Shown in pieces: positions 44,845 through 55,615 of a DNA stretch of 64,000 nucleotides. The notes below the pieces were generated by a model that saw nothing but the letters and a program-made list of their open reading frames with translations, searched no databases and was not told the DNA's origin. The DNA lies in NCBI RefSeq assembly GCF_030272615.1, contig NC_081408.1, positions 401,541,889-401,605,888 of the forward strand. The letters are read 5' to 3'. The position numbers and the translations under genes were made by a program. The stretch comes from Cryptomeria japonica (lineage: Eukaryota > Streptophyta > Pinopsida > Cupressales > Cupressaceae). Each line of letters opens with the position of its first letter. The stretch's first letter is position 1.

Positions 44845-46004
44845 TGTAGGCATTTTTGATGTTTATGTTGTGATTGTCATTGATGGACACACACTTGCAT
44901 TGAGATCCACTTTATATGTATGAGCTAGAGCTCAACCGGTATCTGTTCCAACCGGTATGTTGTATTCTAATCTTTAGACTATTGGTGATTTTGCAGAATG
45001 TGTTTCCTGGTCTGAAGCGGCATGTCGACCCCAAGCGGTTCGTAGATCTCAAGTGGTACGAGGGAGCTAAGGGGCACAATACATTCTTACCAGTCTTCAT
45101 TTGTCAAACTAGCAACTGGTATTTTGTATGAACCGGTAATACTCTGTGATGAGTTACCAACCGGCATTTTGTGATGAGTTACCAATCCACTAATTGTTTG
45201 ACGGTGCTGACACACTGACGGTGCTTCTTGTGTTGTGTTACTGAGTATGTCTAGATTCATTGAACCTAGGAAATTGTAATGTAATCCTATTGGACCAACA
45301 TGAAATCAGATTCCTTTAAAAGGACATCATGTCTAGGGTTTTATGTTGTTGCTGAAAAAGGGTTTATGTTGTGACTAGGGTTTAAGGTGGTTGATGAGTT
45401 GTTAGAGCGATCTTATCTGAGAAGGTCAAGTTGTAACTGAGTGAGAGATAGAGAAGACTGAAGTAATGCTGGGATGCATTAGCAGTGAGCTATACTAGAT
45501 CTAACCAAGCAGTTTGTGCTATTAGATAGATCAAACACTTGTTGATTACTCACATCTTTGACAAGTTTGTAGCCCTTAACCGGGTAGGCCCAAAAGCCTT
45601 TTGTAAAATCCTCTAACAAGGTGGTTCACCTCTATGAATCTAAAATCCTCTAGCAAGGCAGTCTTTAATCAGACTTATCTCCTAACAAAGATTGAGATTC
45701 CTAACAGGATCTATTCTGGTGAAGAACATTGTAAGACCTTAACCGGTCTGGTTTCTATTCTGCAGATAGTGACTTGTGAGTTCCATCTCACCGTGGTTTT
45801 TCCCAGTTGGGTTTCCACGTCAAATATCTTGTGTTATGGTTGTATTACTTTTGTGGGTGAATGCCTTATTTGCATTTTGGTTTGCATGTGTGTTAACCAG
45901 TCTATCTGTTAAACTGCTTTACCGGTTTATCTTCAGGTTGTTTAAGGGTTTTAGTGCATTGATTTTTGGCATACTAATTCACCCCCCCCTCTTAGTATTT
46001 ATCA
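44845..46004 (+). repeat. 3' LTR of element C
   Basis: It runs from TGTAGGCATTTTTGATG to tatttatca, followed by the ctttg duplication. Its C run is shorter than in the 5' LTR. Confidence 0.92.
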
Positions 46005-46009
46005 CTTTG

Positions 46010-46598
46010 GGATTAGGACAATGAAGGTAACGTTCAGTTCCTTTAGGATTCTTCTAGAGCCAAAGAATTCCTTAACACCATTGCATATGTCAGCCTCCAC
46101 GATGTTAAAGAAATTTTGGAAGAAAAACATGGGGAAGCCATCCGGACCAGGGGATTTATCCCCCTAAAAGGAGAACGCCGCCTTTTTGATTTCCAGATTA
46201 GAGGGGATATGGGATAAAAAGTGGTTGTCAGCTTCCAACAGGATAGGAGGGATAGCTTGTAAAAGGGTGTTTTGCTTGCTGAAATCCAGGATTTCCACAT
46301 CACCCAGCAGGGTACTGAAATGCTCAAGAGCTTCCTTCCTTATGTCACAGTCCTCTGTTAAGATGCCTTTCTTGTAATTTAGTCTGGATATTCTATTGGT
46401 TGCCCTATGCTTAAGAGCAATTAAGTGAAAGAAGCAGATATTTTTATCGCCTTCCTTCAGAAACAAAGCTCTGGATCTTTGTCTCCAAAAAGTCTCTTCA
46501 TTAGAAATGATGGAGTGGTATTTAGATAAAAGATCATTTTCGACCGTCCTAAGATCTTCGGTCAACCCCACCTCTTGGACTCTATCCTGAACATACTT
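46010..46598 (-). pseudogene. LINE ORF2, part upstream of RT
   Basis: On the minus strand: ETFWRQRSRALFLKEGDKNI, FFHLIALKHRATNRI, then GDKSPGPDGFPMFFFQNFF and NVTFIVLIPK, the conserved run between endonuclease and RT in L1-type LINEs. One stop lies after KKAAFSF. The last codons join the RT part at 38196 in frame once element C and one ctttg copy are discounted. The 5' end at 46598 cuts off endonuclease and ORF1. Confidence 0.85.
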
Positions 46599-47515
46599 AT
46601 AATGATCACCGGCACTTGGAATAATATGGAAAACACTTGATTATGTCGAAGACATTGTGTGGACACTTTGTTTTGAAGTTTTGTTTATTGGTACATTAGC
46701 ATTTGCATATTTGTTTTTACCGACAAATAGGTCCAGGTTACACCGACAGGTTTATCTTTTCCAGATCAGCACAACATGCTAAGGAGATGATTAATTATTG
46801 TTGTAAATGCATTAAGCCGACATGTTGAATCGGTTATTGCATCGGATATTGTATTGTTTGTAAAATGTTTTTATTGTAATATCTTGTAGAGCCGACCTAC
46901 TAAAATTGGTCTTAGGGTATGGTATAAATGTAAGATCTTATTTGTAAGATCAAAAGAGGAATGCGAAAAAGGATTGTGTGAAGGTATATGCGAGAATAAG
47001 AAGAGCTATACACGCAGACATCATTTGAAGATTGAAGGAGGGTTTTTGTGAAGACAATCAGAACTACACTGGTACTGAATCCAGCATATGAAGATGTTAT
47101 TTTGTGCAGTACATTCTTATTGGATTTAACCATCCAACTGTAGTTAGTGTGACTCCCATTTTGTGATCGAGCAGTGAGCTCTAGGCGCTTGGCCTTTCTG
47201 CATGTGCAAAACCCATTTATGTACACTTACTATCTGTAGTAGTATCATCTGATTGTGGGTAAGGTTTCCCACCATGGTTTTTCCCCTTACAGGGTTTCCA
47301 CGTACAAATATTGGTGTTATGTGTTGTGGATGACTTTGTCTTTATGTTTCATGCACTAATCCTTACCGGTATAGCAATTAACTGTCAAAACTATCTACTG
47401 ACTTATTAAACTGGTTTACCGATATTAAGCATTAAGTTGGTTAAGTAGTTTTGGTTTGAATTTATTTGACAACTGATTCACACCCCCCCCTCTCAGTTGC
47501 CTCTGAGACCTAACA
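46599..47515 (+). repeat. 5' LTR of element B, second piece, with TATA box
   Basis: Aligns with 52246-53163. TATA box ggtataaatg near 46919-46928. Ends gacctaaca, two bases before the primer-binding site. Confidence 0.9.
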
Positions 47516-47517
47516 GT

Positions 47518-47529
47518 TGGTATCAAAGC
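47518..47529 (+). other. Primer-binding site of element B
   Basis: tggtatcaaagc, one base off the initiator-methionine site. Confidence 0.85.
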
Positions 47530-47571
47530 TTAGTCCTCTTTTGCAGAAGTTTAACAGCTTGAGGAGATCCA

Positions 47572-48654
47572 ATGTCTACTAACTATTTCAGGAAGGACAG
47601 TCCTAAAGTTGATGGAACCAACTATGGCATATGGAAGATCAGAATGGAGACACATCTAAATTGCATTGGAAAGGACATCTGGGATGTTACAAAGAATGGT
47701 TATACTGGTCCTACTCGGAGTCAGCCCACTCCACCCAACTTGACTAAAGATGAGGAAAATGATTGCAAAGCAAGAGAAGCACTTTTGAGCGCATTATCAG
47801 ATCAACAAATCATGGGACTATCAGATAGGTCTACTGCTAAAGCTATTTGGGATCATTTGGAAACACTGAATGAAGGAGATTCCATAGTCAAAATTGCAAA
47901 ACTTGAAAGCTTCCAAGTCAGGTATGAACATCTGAAAATGGAAGAAGATGAAAGGATTTCTGCTTTTATGGAAAGAGTAAATGAGATTGTTTTGGGTATT
48001 AAATGTTGTGGAGGAACCTTAAGTGAGGATGAAATTGTTTCAAAAGTTTTAAGAGGATTGCCACCGGCATATAAAATTAAAGTCACTGCTATAAATGAGT
48101 TAAGAACAATGCCTAATACATCAGTAACTAGGGATACATTGATTAGGAAACTTTCAGCTTTTGAAATTGAAAATTTTGGTCTTGTTGCTACTATAAAGAT
48201 AGATTTGGCCTTTAAAGCATCAACATCATCTACTCCATCATTTGACAAATCTGATTGGAAAGCCTTTTATGCAAGAGAACTTGAAGAAAGCAGGAAAGAA
48301 AATGAAGAACTTGAAGAACTTGAAGAACTATTTGCAAGGAAAATGTCTAAAGGTCTAGTTGGAAGTAAGTATGAAGGTAAAGCACCCTTTAAATGTTTTA
48401 ACTACAATAAGATTGGTCATATGGCTTCAATATGCCCTGATAGACATGCTAGACTAAGAGAAGAAGCTAGAAGAATATACAAGCCTAACCCTGAATATCA
48501 GAGATACAGATTTAAGAAGAATAAAGACAAATCTCGTTACATTGTTGATGAAGCTGTGACTAATGATTCTAATGAGGATTCGGCAAACAATGGATGGGTT
48601 TTTGTTGCTATAACAGAAGATCAACTGACACCTACTACTCAACCAGTAGTATAG
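47572..48654 (+). CDS. gag: gag of copia element B (open)
   Basis: ATG 47572 to TAG 48652, 360 residues, no internal stop. The N-terminal part is a UBN2-type copia capsid (GTNYGIWKIRMETHLNCIGK, then FMERVNEIVLGIKCCGGTLS and VLRGLPPAYKIKV). A Glu-rich helix follows (LEESRKENEELEELEELFAR). The zinc knuckle is CFNYNKIGHMASIC, with the second Cys changed to Tyr, which should weaken RNA binding. Pol continues in the same frame after the stop, so the TAG is probably a mutated sense codon in a single gag-pol frame. Copia elements usually have one long gag-pol ORF. Confidence 0.85.
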   Translation: MSTNYFRKDSPKVDGTNYGIWKIRMETHLNCIGKDIWDVTKNGYTGPTRSQPTPPNLTKDEENDCKAREALLSALSDQQIMGLSDRSTAKAIWDHLETLNEGDSIVKIAKLESFQVRYEHLKMEEDERISAFMERVNEIVLGIKCCGGTLSEDEIVSKVLRGLPPAYKIKVTAINELRTMPNTSVTRDTLIRKLSAFEIENFGLVATIKIDLAFKASTSSTPSFDKSDWKAFYARELEESRKENEELEELEELFARKMSKGLVGSKYEGKAPFKCFNYNKIGHMASICPDRHARLREEARRIYKPNPEYQRYRFKKNKDKSRYIVDEAVTNDSNEDSANNGWVFVAITEDQLTPTTQPVV

Positions 48655-50283
48655 GCTTTGGCAGCTAAAGTTGAAGTAAAGGATGAATGGATCATTGATT
48701 TAGGATGCTCACATCATATGACAGGAGACAAAGGTAAATTCTTGAACTTTTAAGAATACAATGGAGGCTTGGTGAGATTTGGAGATGACAAAGCTTGTTT
48801 AATCAAAGGTAAGGGTATAATATCTTTTGATGTTAATCATAACAGTCACAATATTTACTATGTTGAAGGATTAAAGCATAATCTTTTGAGTGCTGGTCAA
48901 TTAGTTGAAAAAGGATTTCAGTTACAATTCAAAAATGGAAAATGCAAAATCATGAATAGAACTGGTTTGGAAATTGCAATCGGTAATCAGACTAGAGGTA
49001 ATATCTTTTATTTAAATAACAATGAAAAGACATGCTTAATTGCACATATTGATGAAAATTGGTTATGGCATAAGAGACTCTGTCATGTAAACTTTGATTG
49101 CATGGTGAAAATCAGTACTACTAAGGCAGTTAGAGATTTACCTAAAATTGTCAAACCTCAGAATACAGTATGTAAGGAATGTCAATTTGAAAAACAAGTT
49201 AGAGCTAGTTTCAAAAGTATTCCAGAAAAATCCAATAATGCTCTTGATTTAATTCACACTGATTTATGTGGTCCAGCTAGAACTAAAAGCTTACAAGGTG
49301 ATAGATATTTCATGCTAATCATTGATGACTATTCTAGAATGTGTTGGGTTACTTTTCTCAGAGAAAAATCAGAAGCACTGGGAAAGTTCAAACTATTCAA
49401 AGCAATGGTAGAAAATGAAACCGGTAAGAAAATCAAATGTCTAAGATCAAATCAAGGAGCAGAATTTACATCTAAGGAGTTTAATACATTGTGTGAAGTA
49501 AATGGAATCAGAAGACAACTATCAGCACCTCGGACACCACAGCAGAATGGAGTTGTTGAAAGGAAAAATAAAACTATCTTGGATGCAGCAAGAAGTATGT
49601 TATCAGAAGAAAACCTACCACATGTATATTGGAGAGAGGCAGTCAGTATAGCAGTCTATACATTCAACAAAGTTCACATCAAAGGTGAAACCGGTAAGAC
49701 CCCTCATGAACTATGGTTTGGTATTACTCCTACTCTTAAATATTTCAGAATTTTTGGAAGTAAATGTTCTATCAGAAGAGATGAGTATATTGGCAAATTT
49801 GATCCTAGAAGTGATGACGGAATATTTCTTGGTTATTCATCTAAGAGCAAGGCATATAGATGTTTTAACAAAAGATTGCAAAAAATTGTTGAAAGTACAA
49901 ATGTAAAGATTGATGAACAATTCAGAGGAACTTCAAGGTATATAGACTCTGAACCGACAACAGAAATTTTGACAAATGAACCTACACTGAATCCACCGGT
50001 ACAGAATGAAGATCCAGTTACCCCGGTATCATCTAAGGATTCCACAGTAACTGAGGAACAGCAGCAAACAAAGACACCCCAATATGTAAGACTAAATCAT
50101 TCCGAAGATCAGATAATTGGAAACAAGTTTAAAGGAGTTATGACAAGAGGAAGATTGGCAAATGAAGAGGTATGTCTTATTTCTCAAATTGAACCATCAT
50201 CAGTTAATGAGGCATGTGAAGATGAATTTTGGATTAAAGCTATGGAAGAAGAATTAGAACAAATTGAGAAAACAACACTTGGA
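48655..50283 (+). pseudogene. pol: Protease and integrase of element B
   Basis: The same frame as gag gives WIIDLGCSHHMTGDKGKF; the usual DSGCS is DLGCS here. A stop follows at 48751. From 48769 it is open for 506 codons: LWHKRLCHVNFD and CKECQFEKQV (zinc region), LIHTDLCGPART (first Asp), CLRSNQGAEFTSKEF (where DxGGEF is expected: second Asp lost), NGVVERKNKTILDAARSM (Glu kept). The GKTPHELWFG region follows. A one-base loss in an A run near 50269 breaks the frame just before RT. Confidence 0.85.
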
Positions 50284-51704
50284 CATTAGTTCCCCGGCCT
50301 AAAGATAAAAATGTAATTGGAACCAAATGGGTATTCAAAAACAAACTTAATGAAGATGGTAAGGTTGTTAGAAATAAAGCAAGACTAGTGTGTACGAGAT
50401 ATTCTCAGAAAGAAGGAATTGATTACAATGAAACCTTTGCACCGGTAGCTAGAATTGAGGCAGTCAAATTATTTTTGGCTTTTGCAGCACATAAGAACTA
50501 CAAATTATATCAAATGGATATTAAATGTGCATTTTTGAATGGAGATCTTGAAGAAGAAGTGTACATCGAACAACCTGATGGATTTTCTTTGACAGATAAC
50601 AAAGATATGGTTTGCAGGTTAAGAAAAGCTTTGTATGGATTGAAGCAAGCTCCAAGAGCTTGGTATGCAAGATTGGATAAGTATCTTTTAAAGATTGATT
50701 TTACTAAAGGGAATGCAGACAGCAATTTATACTATAAAGTGACTAATGATGACATCTTGATTATAGAAGTATTTGTTCATGATATAATCTTTGGAGGAGA
50801 AGATGGATTATGCAAAGAATTTTCTATTAAAATGCAGCAAGAATTTGAAATGTCTGTGATTGGAGAAATAAAATTATTTTTAGGATTGCAGATTTCACAG
50901 ACTGATAAAGGTATATTCTTGAGTCAATCCAAGTATTTAAAAGAGTTACTAAAGAAATTTGGGATGGAGAACTCTAAACCAGTAAGCACACCTATGACAA
51001 CAAATGATGAATTATCACTAAGGGATGAATCTACACCTCTTAATCCAACTAGATACAAATCTATGATAGGAGGTTTATTGTATTTGACACAAACCAGACC
51101 TGATATTATGAATGCAGTATGTATTGTTTCAAGATTTCAAAGTAATCCTAGAGAAAATCATGAGTCAGCAGTAAAAAGGATTTTTCGGTACTTACAAGGC
51201 ACTATAAATCTTGGATTACGGTATCCTAGAGATGAAAACTTTGAATTATGTGCATACACAAATGCAAATTGGGCAGGAGATGTGGATGATAGAAAAAGCA
51301 CCACCGGCGGAGCATTCTATCTTGGAAACAGACTAGTTTCTTGGTTGAGTAAGAAACAAAGTTGTACATCTTTATCAACAGCAGAATCAGAATATGTTGC
51401 AGCAGCAACTAACTGTACACGGGTACTATGGCTTAAGCAAATGTTGAAAGACATAAAGGTAAAATGCAAGGAACCTATTACTATCTATTGTGATAACACT
51501 GCCCTAATTGATATATCCAAGAATCTGGTATTACATTCTAAAACCAAACATGTTTCTATCAAACTGGATTTTTTAAGAGAAAATGTTGAAGCAAAGGAAA
51601 TAAAACTGCAGATTGCAGATATCTTTACTAAACCTCTGCCTAAGGAGACTTTTGAAAATCTCAGAGATCATCTTGGGGTCATACCCCCACCGGTAGAAAC
51701 TTAG
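50284..51704 (+). pseudogene. pol: Reverse transcriptase and RNase H of element B
   Basis: Open to TAG 51702 in the shifted frame: [60 protein letters not shown] (first Asp kept), [11 protein letters not shown]. The YVDD box reads FVHDIIFGG, so one catalytic Asp is lost. RNase H shows [19 protein letters not shown] (two Asp changed to Asn compared with YTDADWAGD), [11 protein letters not shown] and [16 protein letters not shown]. Ends with [20 protein letters not shown]. An enzymatically dead but little-scrambled copia pol. Confidence 0.88.
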
Positions 51705-52102
51705 GAAGTTGATGATTGTCATCAACCGACAGAATTAACAGAGAAATCTTTTTTCCGACTTTGATGGGAAGCTACTTCTCAGGGGGAGTAGTTGGTATAC
51801 TAAATTGATTGGTATTTTGTATATGAACTTGGCTTGGTAAGATGTTTTTGGTAAGAACTTTGGCAATTAATGTCAAAGGGGGAGAGATTGGTATGGAAAA
51901 ACACAAGGAAAACACATGTTGCTCCCAGGGGGAGAGATTGTTGTTAGGGAGAGATTATTACTCTTTGTATCTGTATTTTGATTTTTGGTTATGACCTCTT
52001 TTTGGAGATTGTTGGTTTTTGGTTTTTGGTATTTGGCATTTCTATTTTGGCACTTTGATGGTTTTTCCATGTTGTGTTGCCATCAATGCCAAAGGGGGAG
52101 AT
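51705..52102 (+). other. 3' UTR and polypurine tract of element B
   Basis: No gene. Several cagggggaga or aagggggagag words precede the final aaagggggagat (52091-52102). Confidence 0.75.
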
Positions 52103-53163
52103 TGTTGGTATTTTGGTATGGTTTTGTCATTGATGTCAACACCTACTAAACACTTATCAACTCTGGCACTTTGGAGAATCAACAACATTCATCGACAAGC
52201 AAGTGACTCATGCACAGTCACCGGTATCTGGTACACCGGCAAGTTATAATGATCACCGGCACTTGGAATAATATGGAAAACACTTGGTTATGTCGAAGAC
52301 ATTGTGTGGACACTTTGTTTTGAAGTTTTGTTTATTGGTACATTAGCATTTGCATATTTGTTGTTACTGGCAAATAGGTCCAGGTTACACCGGCAGGTTT
52401 ATCTTTTCTAGATCAGCACGACATGCTAAGGAGATGATTAATTGTTGTTGTAAATGCATTAAGCCGACATGTTGAATCGGTTATTGCATCGGATATTGTA
52501 TTGTTTGTAAAATATTTTTATTGTAATATCTTGTAGAGTCGACCTACTAAAATTGGTCTTAGGGTATGGTATAAATGTAAGATCTTATTTGTAAGATCAA
52601 AAGAGGAATGCGAAAAAGGATTGTGTGAAGGTATATGAGAGAATAAGTAGAGCTATACACATAGACATCATTTGAAGATTGAAGGAGGGTTTTTGTGAAG
52701 ACAATTAGACCTACACCGGTACTGAATCCAGCATATGAAGATGCTATTTTGTGCAGTACATTCTTATTGGATTTAACCATCTAACTGTAGTCAGTGTGAC
52801 TCCCATTTTGTGATTGAGCAGTGAGCTCTAGGCGCTTGGCCTTTCTGCATGTGCAGACCCCATTTATGTACACTTACTATCTGCAGTAGTATCATCTGAT
52901 TGTGGGTAAAGTTTCCCATCGTGGTTTTTCCCCTTACAGGGTTTCCATGTACAAATATTGGTGTTATGTGTTGTGGATGACTTTGTCTTTATGTTTCATG
53001 CACTAATCCTTACCGGTATAGCAATTAACTGTCAAAATTGTCTACCGGCTTATTAAACTAGTTTACCAGTATTAAACATTAAGTTGGTTAAGTAGTTTTG
53101 GTTTGAATTTATTTGACAACTGATTCACCCCCCCCCCCTCTCAGTTGTCTCCGGGACCTAACA
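52103..53163 (+). repeat. 3' LTR of element B
   Basis: TGTTGGTATTTTGGTATGG to gacctaaca. It is the uninterrupted copy used to place the LINE break. TATA tataaat near 52568. Confidence 0.92.
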
Positions 53164-53168
53164 GTATG

Positions 53169-53409
53169 TTGCCCTAAAATTGCATGTTATAAGTGGATGG
53201 AATGCATAAGGGATTGGAATTGTGTTGTAATGATTTACTGGATAATAAGAAAAGATTGGACAATTGTGTTTTGTGGATGTAGCCCATCTTGGGTGAACCA
53301 CATTAAATCTATGTGTTATTTTGTGTTGTGTTTTTCTTCATCTTTATGTGTTTGTATTTGCATATAATTGTTAATTTGTATTTGCTTCAGATCTTCCTAA
53401 ACCCTAACA
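53169..53409 (+). repeat. 5' LTR of element A, second piece
   Basis: ttgccctaaaattgcatgtt onward matches 57716-57953. Ends accctaaca. Confidence 0.88.
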
Positions 53410-53411
53410 AT

Positions 53412-53423
53412 TGGTATCAAATT
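53412..53423 (+). other. Primer-binding site of element A
   Basis: tggtatcaaatt, a decayed form of the initiator-methionine site, two bases after the LTR. Confidence 0.7.
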
Positions 53424-53471
53424 TGTGTATTTATGTAAATTGGTAGGGACTTTCAAATTTGAGTAGGAGCA

Positions 53472-54273
53472 ATGGAAGAAACCAAATTCAAGGTCGAGAA
53501 GTTCAACAACCAGAATTATCAGTTATGGAAATGAAGATGGAGGAATACCTATATCAAAAGGATCTGTGGCGGCCATTGGAAGGAAGAATAAGAAACCAAC
53601 CGCAATGTTAGATGAAGATTGGGATATTCTAGTTAGAAAGGCACTGGGAACCATTCGGTTGTGCCTTGCACCGTCTATAGCATTCAATATATCTAAAGCA
53701 ACAATGACTGCAAAACTGATGCAAGCACTGGCTAAATTGTATGAGAAACCCTCTACTTTGAATACGGTATTTCTTATGAAGTGTTTATTTAATATGAAAA
53801 TGAGTGATGGAGGATCTGTAGCAGATCATTTAAATGAATTTAATACAATTACCAGCCAAATGACTTCTGTAAAAGTTAACTTTGATGAAGAGGTTAGGGG
53901 TCTCTTAATTTTATGTTCTTTGCCAAAAAGTTGGAATAGCTTGGTTATGGTTGTAAGTAACTATGTATCTAGTACAAACACTTTGAAATTTGATGATGTT
54001 GTCGGTGTTATCCTAAGTGAGGAAATGCGATGAAAAAGCATAGGTGAGACTTCAACATCATCAGGTATTGTTTTAAATATGGAGAATAGGGGAAGATCAA
54101 AGGAAATAGGATCAGGCCCTAGGTGTGAGAAGTCACGAGGGAAGTCAAAGAAAGGACACTCTCAATCCATAGTAAGAAAGGATTGTTGGTACTGCGGAAA
54201 GCCAGGACATTTAAAGAAAGATTGTTGGTCTCAAAAAAACAAACAAGGAGACGAAAATGAAGATGACAATTAG
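53472..54273 (+). pseudogene. gag: gag of copia element A, broken
   Basis: ATG 53472 gives KFKVEKFNNQNYQLWK, then a lost base in the A run before ATGAAG and another shift near 53560. From 53566 it is open: GRKNKKPTAMLDEDWDILVR, ADHLNEFNTITSQMTSVKVN, LLILCSLPKSWNSLVMVVSN. After one TGA near 54031 and a return to frame, the zinc knuckle CWYCGKPGHLKKDC is intact (54184-54225). Typical short copia gag of a Tork/TNT1-like kind; that lineage is my inference. Confidence 0.82.
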
Positions 54274-55615
54274 GAAGCTAATGTCACAAGCAATACTTTA
54301 CAATGCGCCTTGATTCTTTGTTTAGATAATACTAATGATTATTGGGTAATTGATTTGGGGGCTTCATTTTATGCCACACCCCATAGAAAATATTTTTCTA
54401 GATTATGTTCAAGGTGATTTTGGACAGGTATACTTGGGTGATGATGAGCCCTATGAGATTGTTGGAAAAGGCAAGATAAAAATCAAGTTGCAGAATGGAA
54501 ATGACTGGTTGTTGCAAGAGGTAAGACATGCTACTAATTTAAGAAGAAATTTAATTTTTGCAGGACAACTGGACAGTGAAGGCTGCATAGTTACCTTTAC
54601 AAATAATGTCTAGAAGGTCACTAAAGGCGCATTAGTAGTAGCTAAAGGTGCAAAGGTAAGCACATTGTATTTTTGTACTGGTAATACTTACTCTACCTTA
54701 GCTGCTACAAAAAAAGTTGTTGCAGGGACAACTAATTTCAATGTTGCAAGGACAAATTCAAAACTATGGCACCATAGACTAGGGCACATGAGTGAGAAGG
54801 GGATGAAAATCCTTCACTCTAAACATTTGTTGCTAGGACTGAAGCAAATTGATTTAGAGTTTTGCGAAAACTATGTCTATGGTAAACATAAAAGAGTCAT
54901 ATTTCTCAAGGTTGGGAAAGAGAAGAAGAGTGAAAAGTTAGAGCTTGTGTATTCAGATGTATTGGAACTAGCTCAGGTATAATCTCCTGATGGCTCTTGT
55001 TATTATGCTATTTTTATAGATGATGCAACTAGGAAGACATGGGTGTATTTCCTAAAATAGAAATAAGATTTTTTTGAAAATTTTAAGAAATGGAAAGCTT
55101 TGGTTGAGAATGAGACAAGAAAAAGGTTGAAGTGTTTCAGATTTGATAATGGAGGCAAGTATTGCAGCAAGGCATTTGAATATTATTCTTCTTTCAATGG
55201 AATCTGAAGGTAGAAGATGGTTCCAGGAACCCCACAAGAAAATGGTGTGTTTGAGAGAATGAATGGGACCATCATGGGGTGTGCAAGGAGTATGAGATTG
55301 TATGTTGGACTGCCCCTACATTTATGGGCAGATGTTGTACATATAGTTGTTTATTTGAGAAACAGAGGACCTTCAAACCCTTTGGATGGTGGCATTCCAA
55401 AGGAGGCATGGACTGGTAAAATGGGAAATTATTCTTTTATGAAAACCTTTGGTTGTGAAGTTTTTGTCCATGTTGATAAAGAAAACAGAACCAAGCTTGA
55501 TGCTAAATCTCAAAAATGTACCTTCATTGGATATGGAATGGATGACTTTGGTTATCGGTTACGGGATTTTCAAAATCAGAAAGTAATTAGAAGTAGATAT
55601 GTAATGTTCAATTAG
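54274..55615 (+). pseudogene. pol: Protease and integrase of element A, broken
   Basis: YWVIDLGASFYATPHRKYFS near 54340 is the protease site (DSGAS as DLGAS). Integrase: LWHHRLGHMSEKGMKIL (His-His), weak Cys pair, LVYSDVLELAQV (first Asp), CFRFDNGGKYCS (second Asp), PGTPQENGVFERMNGTIMGC (Glu). The catalytic triad is present but stops at about 54979, 55057 and 55204 cut the frame. Ends with GYRLRDFQNQKVIRSRYVMF. Confidence 0.83.

Larger units (their letters stand above)
38197..46004 (+). mobile_element. Pol-less LTR element C (TSD ctttg), inserted in the LINE RT gene
   Basis: Target duplication ctttg at 38192-38196 and 46005-46009. LTRs 38197-39363 and 44845-46004 differ at about a dozen sites in the first 240 bases by eye. 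Primer-binding site, coiled-coil/zinc-knuckle gag, second ORF and polypurine tract are present; no protease, RT, RNase H or integrase. It is the youngest layer and must have been mobilised in trans. Confidence 0.9.
33632..46598 (-). mobile_element. Non-LTR retrotransposon (LINE, L1-like), 5'-truncated, split by element C
   Basis: Read on the minus strand from 46598: the region before RT, RT, zinc-finger-like domain, RNase H, then a third ORF and a short A tail (cttaatcaaaaa at the 33632 end). ORF1 and the endonuclease are missing, as usual for 5'-truncated copies. Without element C it is about 5.2 kb. I see no clear target duplication at its ends, only one or two shared bases. Presence of RNase H after RT is typical of many plant L1-clade LINEs. 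Confidence 0.85.
33489..53163 (+). mobile_element. Ty1/copia retrotransposon B (TSD gtatg), inserted in A's 5' LTR
   Basis: Target duplication gtatg at 33484-33488 and 53164-53168. The LTRs are 1.06 kb; the left one is split by the LINE at 33631/46599. Removing the LINE gives an element of about 6.7 kb. Gag is open, and pol is nearly complete with a few lesions. The polypurine tract aaagggggagat and LTR opening gttttgtcattgatgtcaac resemble those of C and D. Confidence 0.9.
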
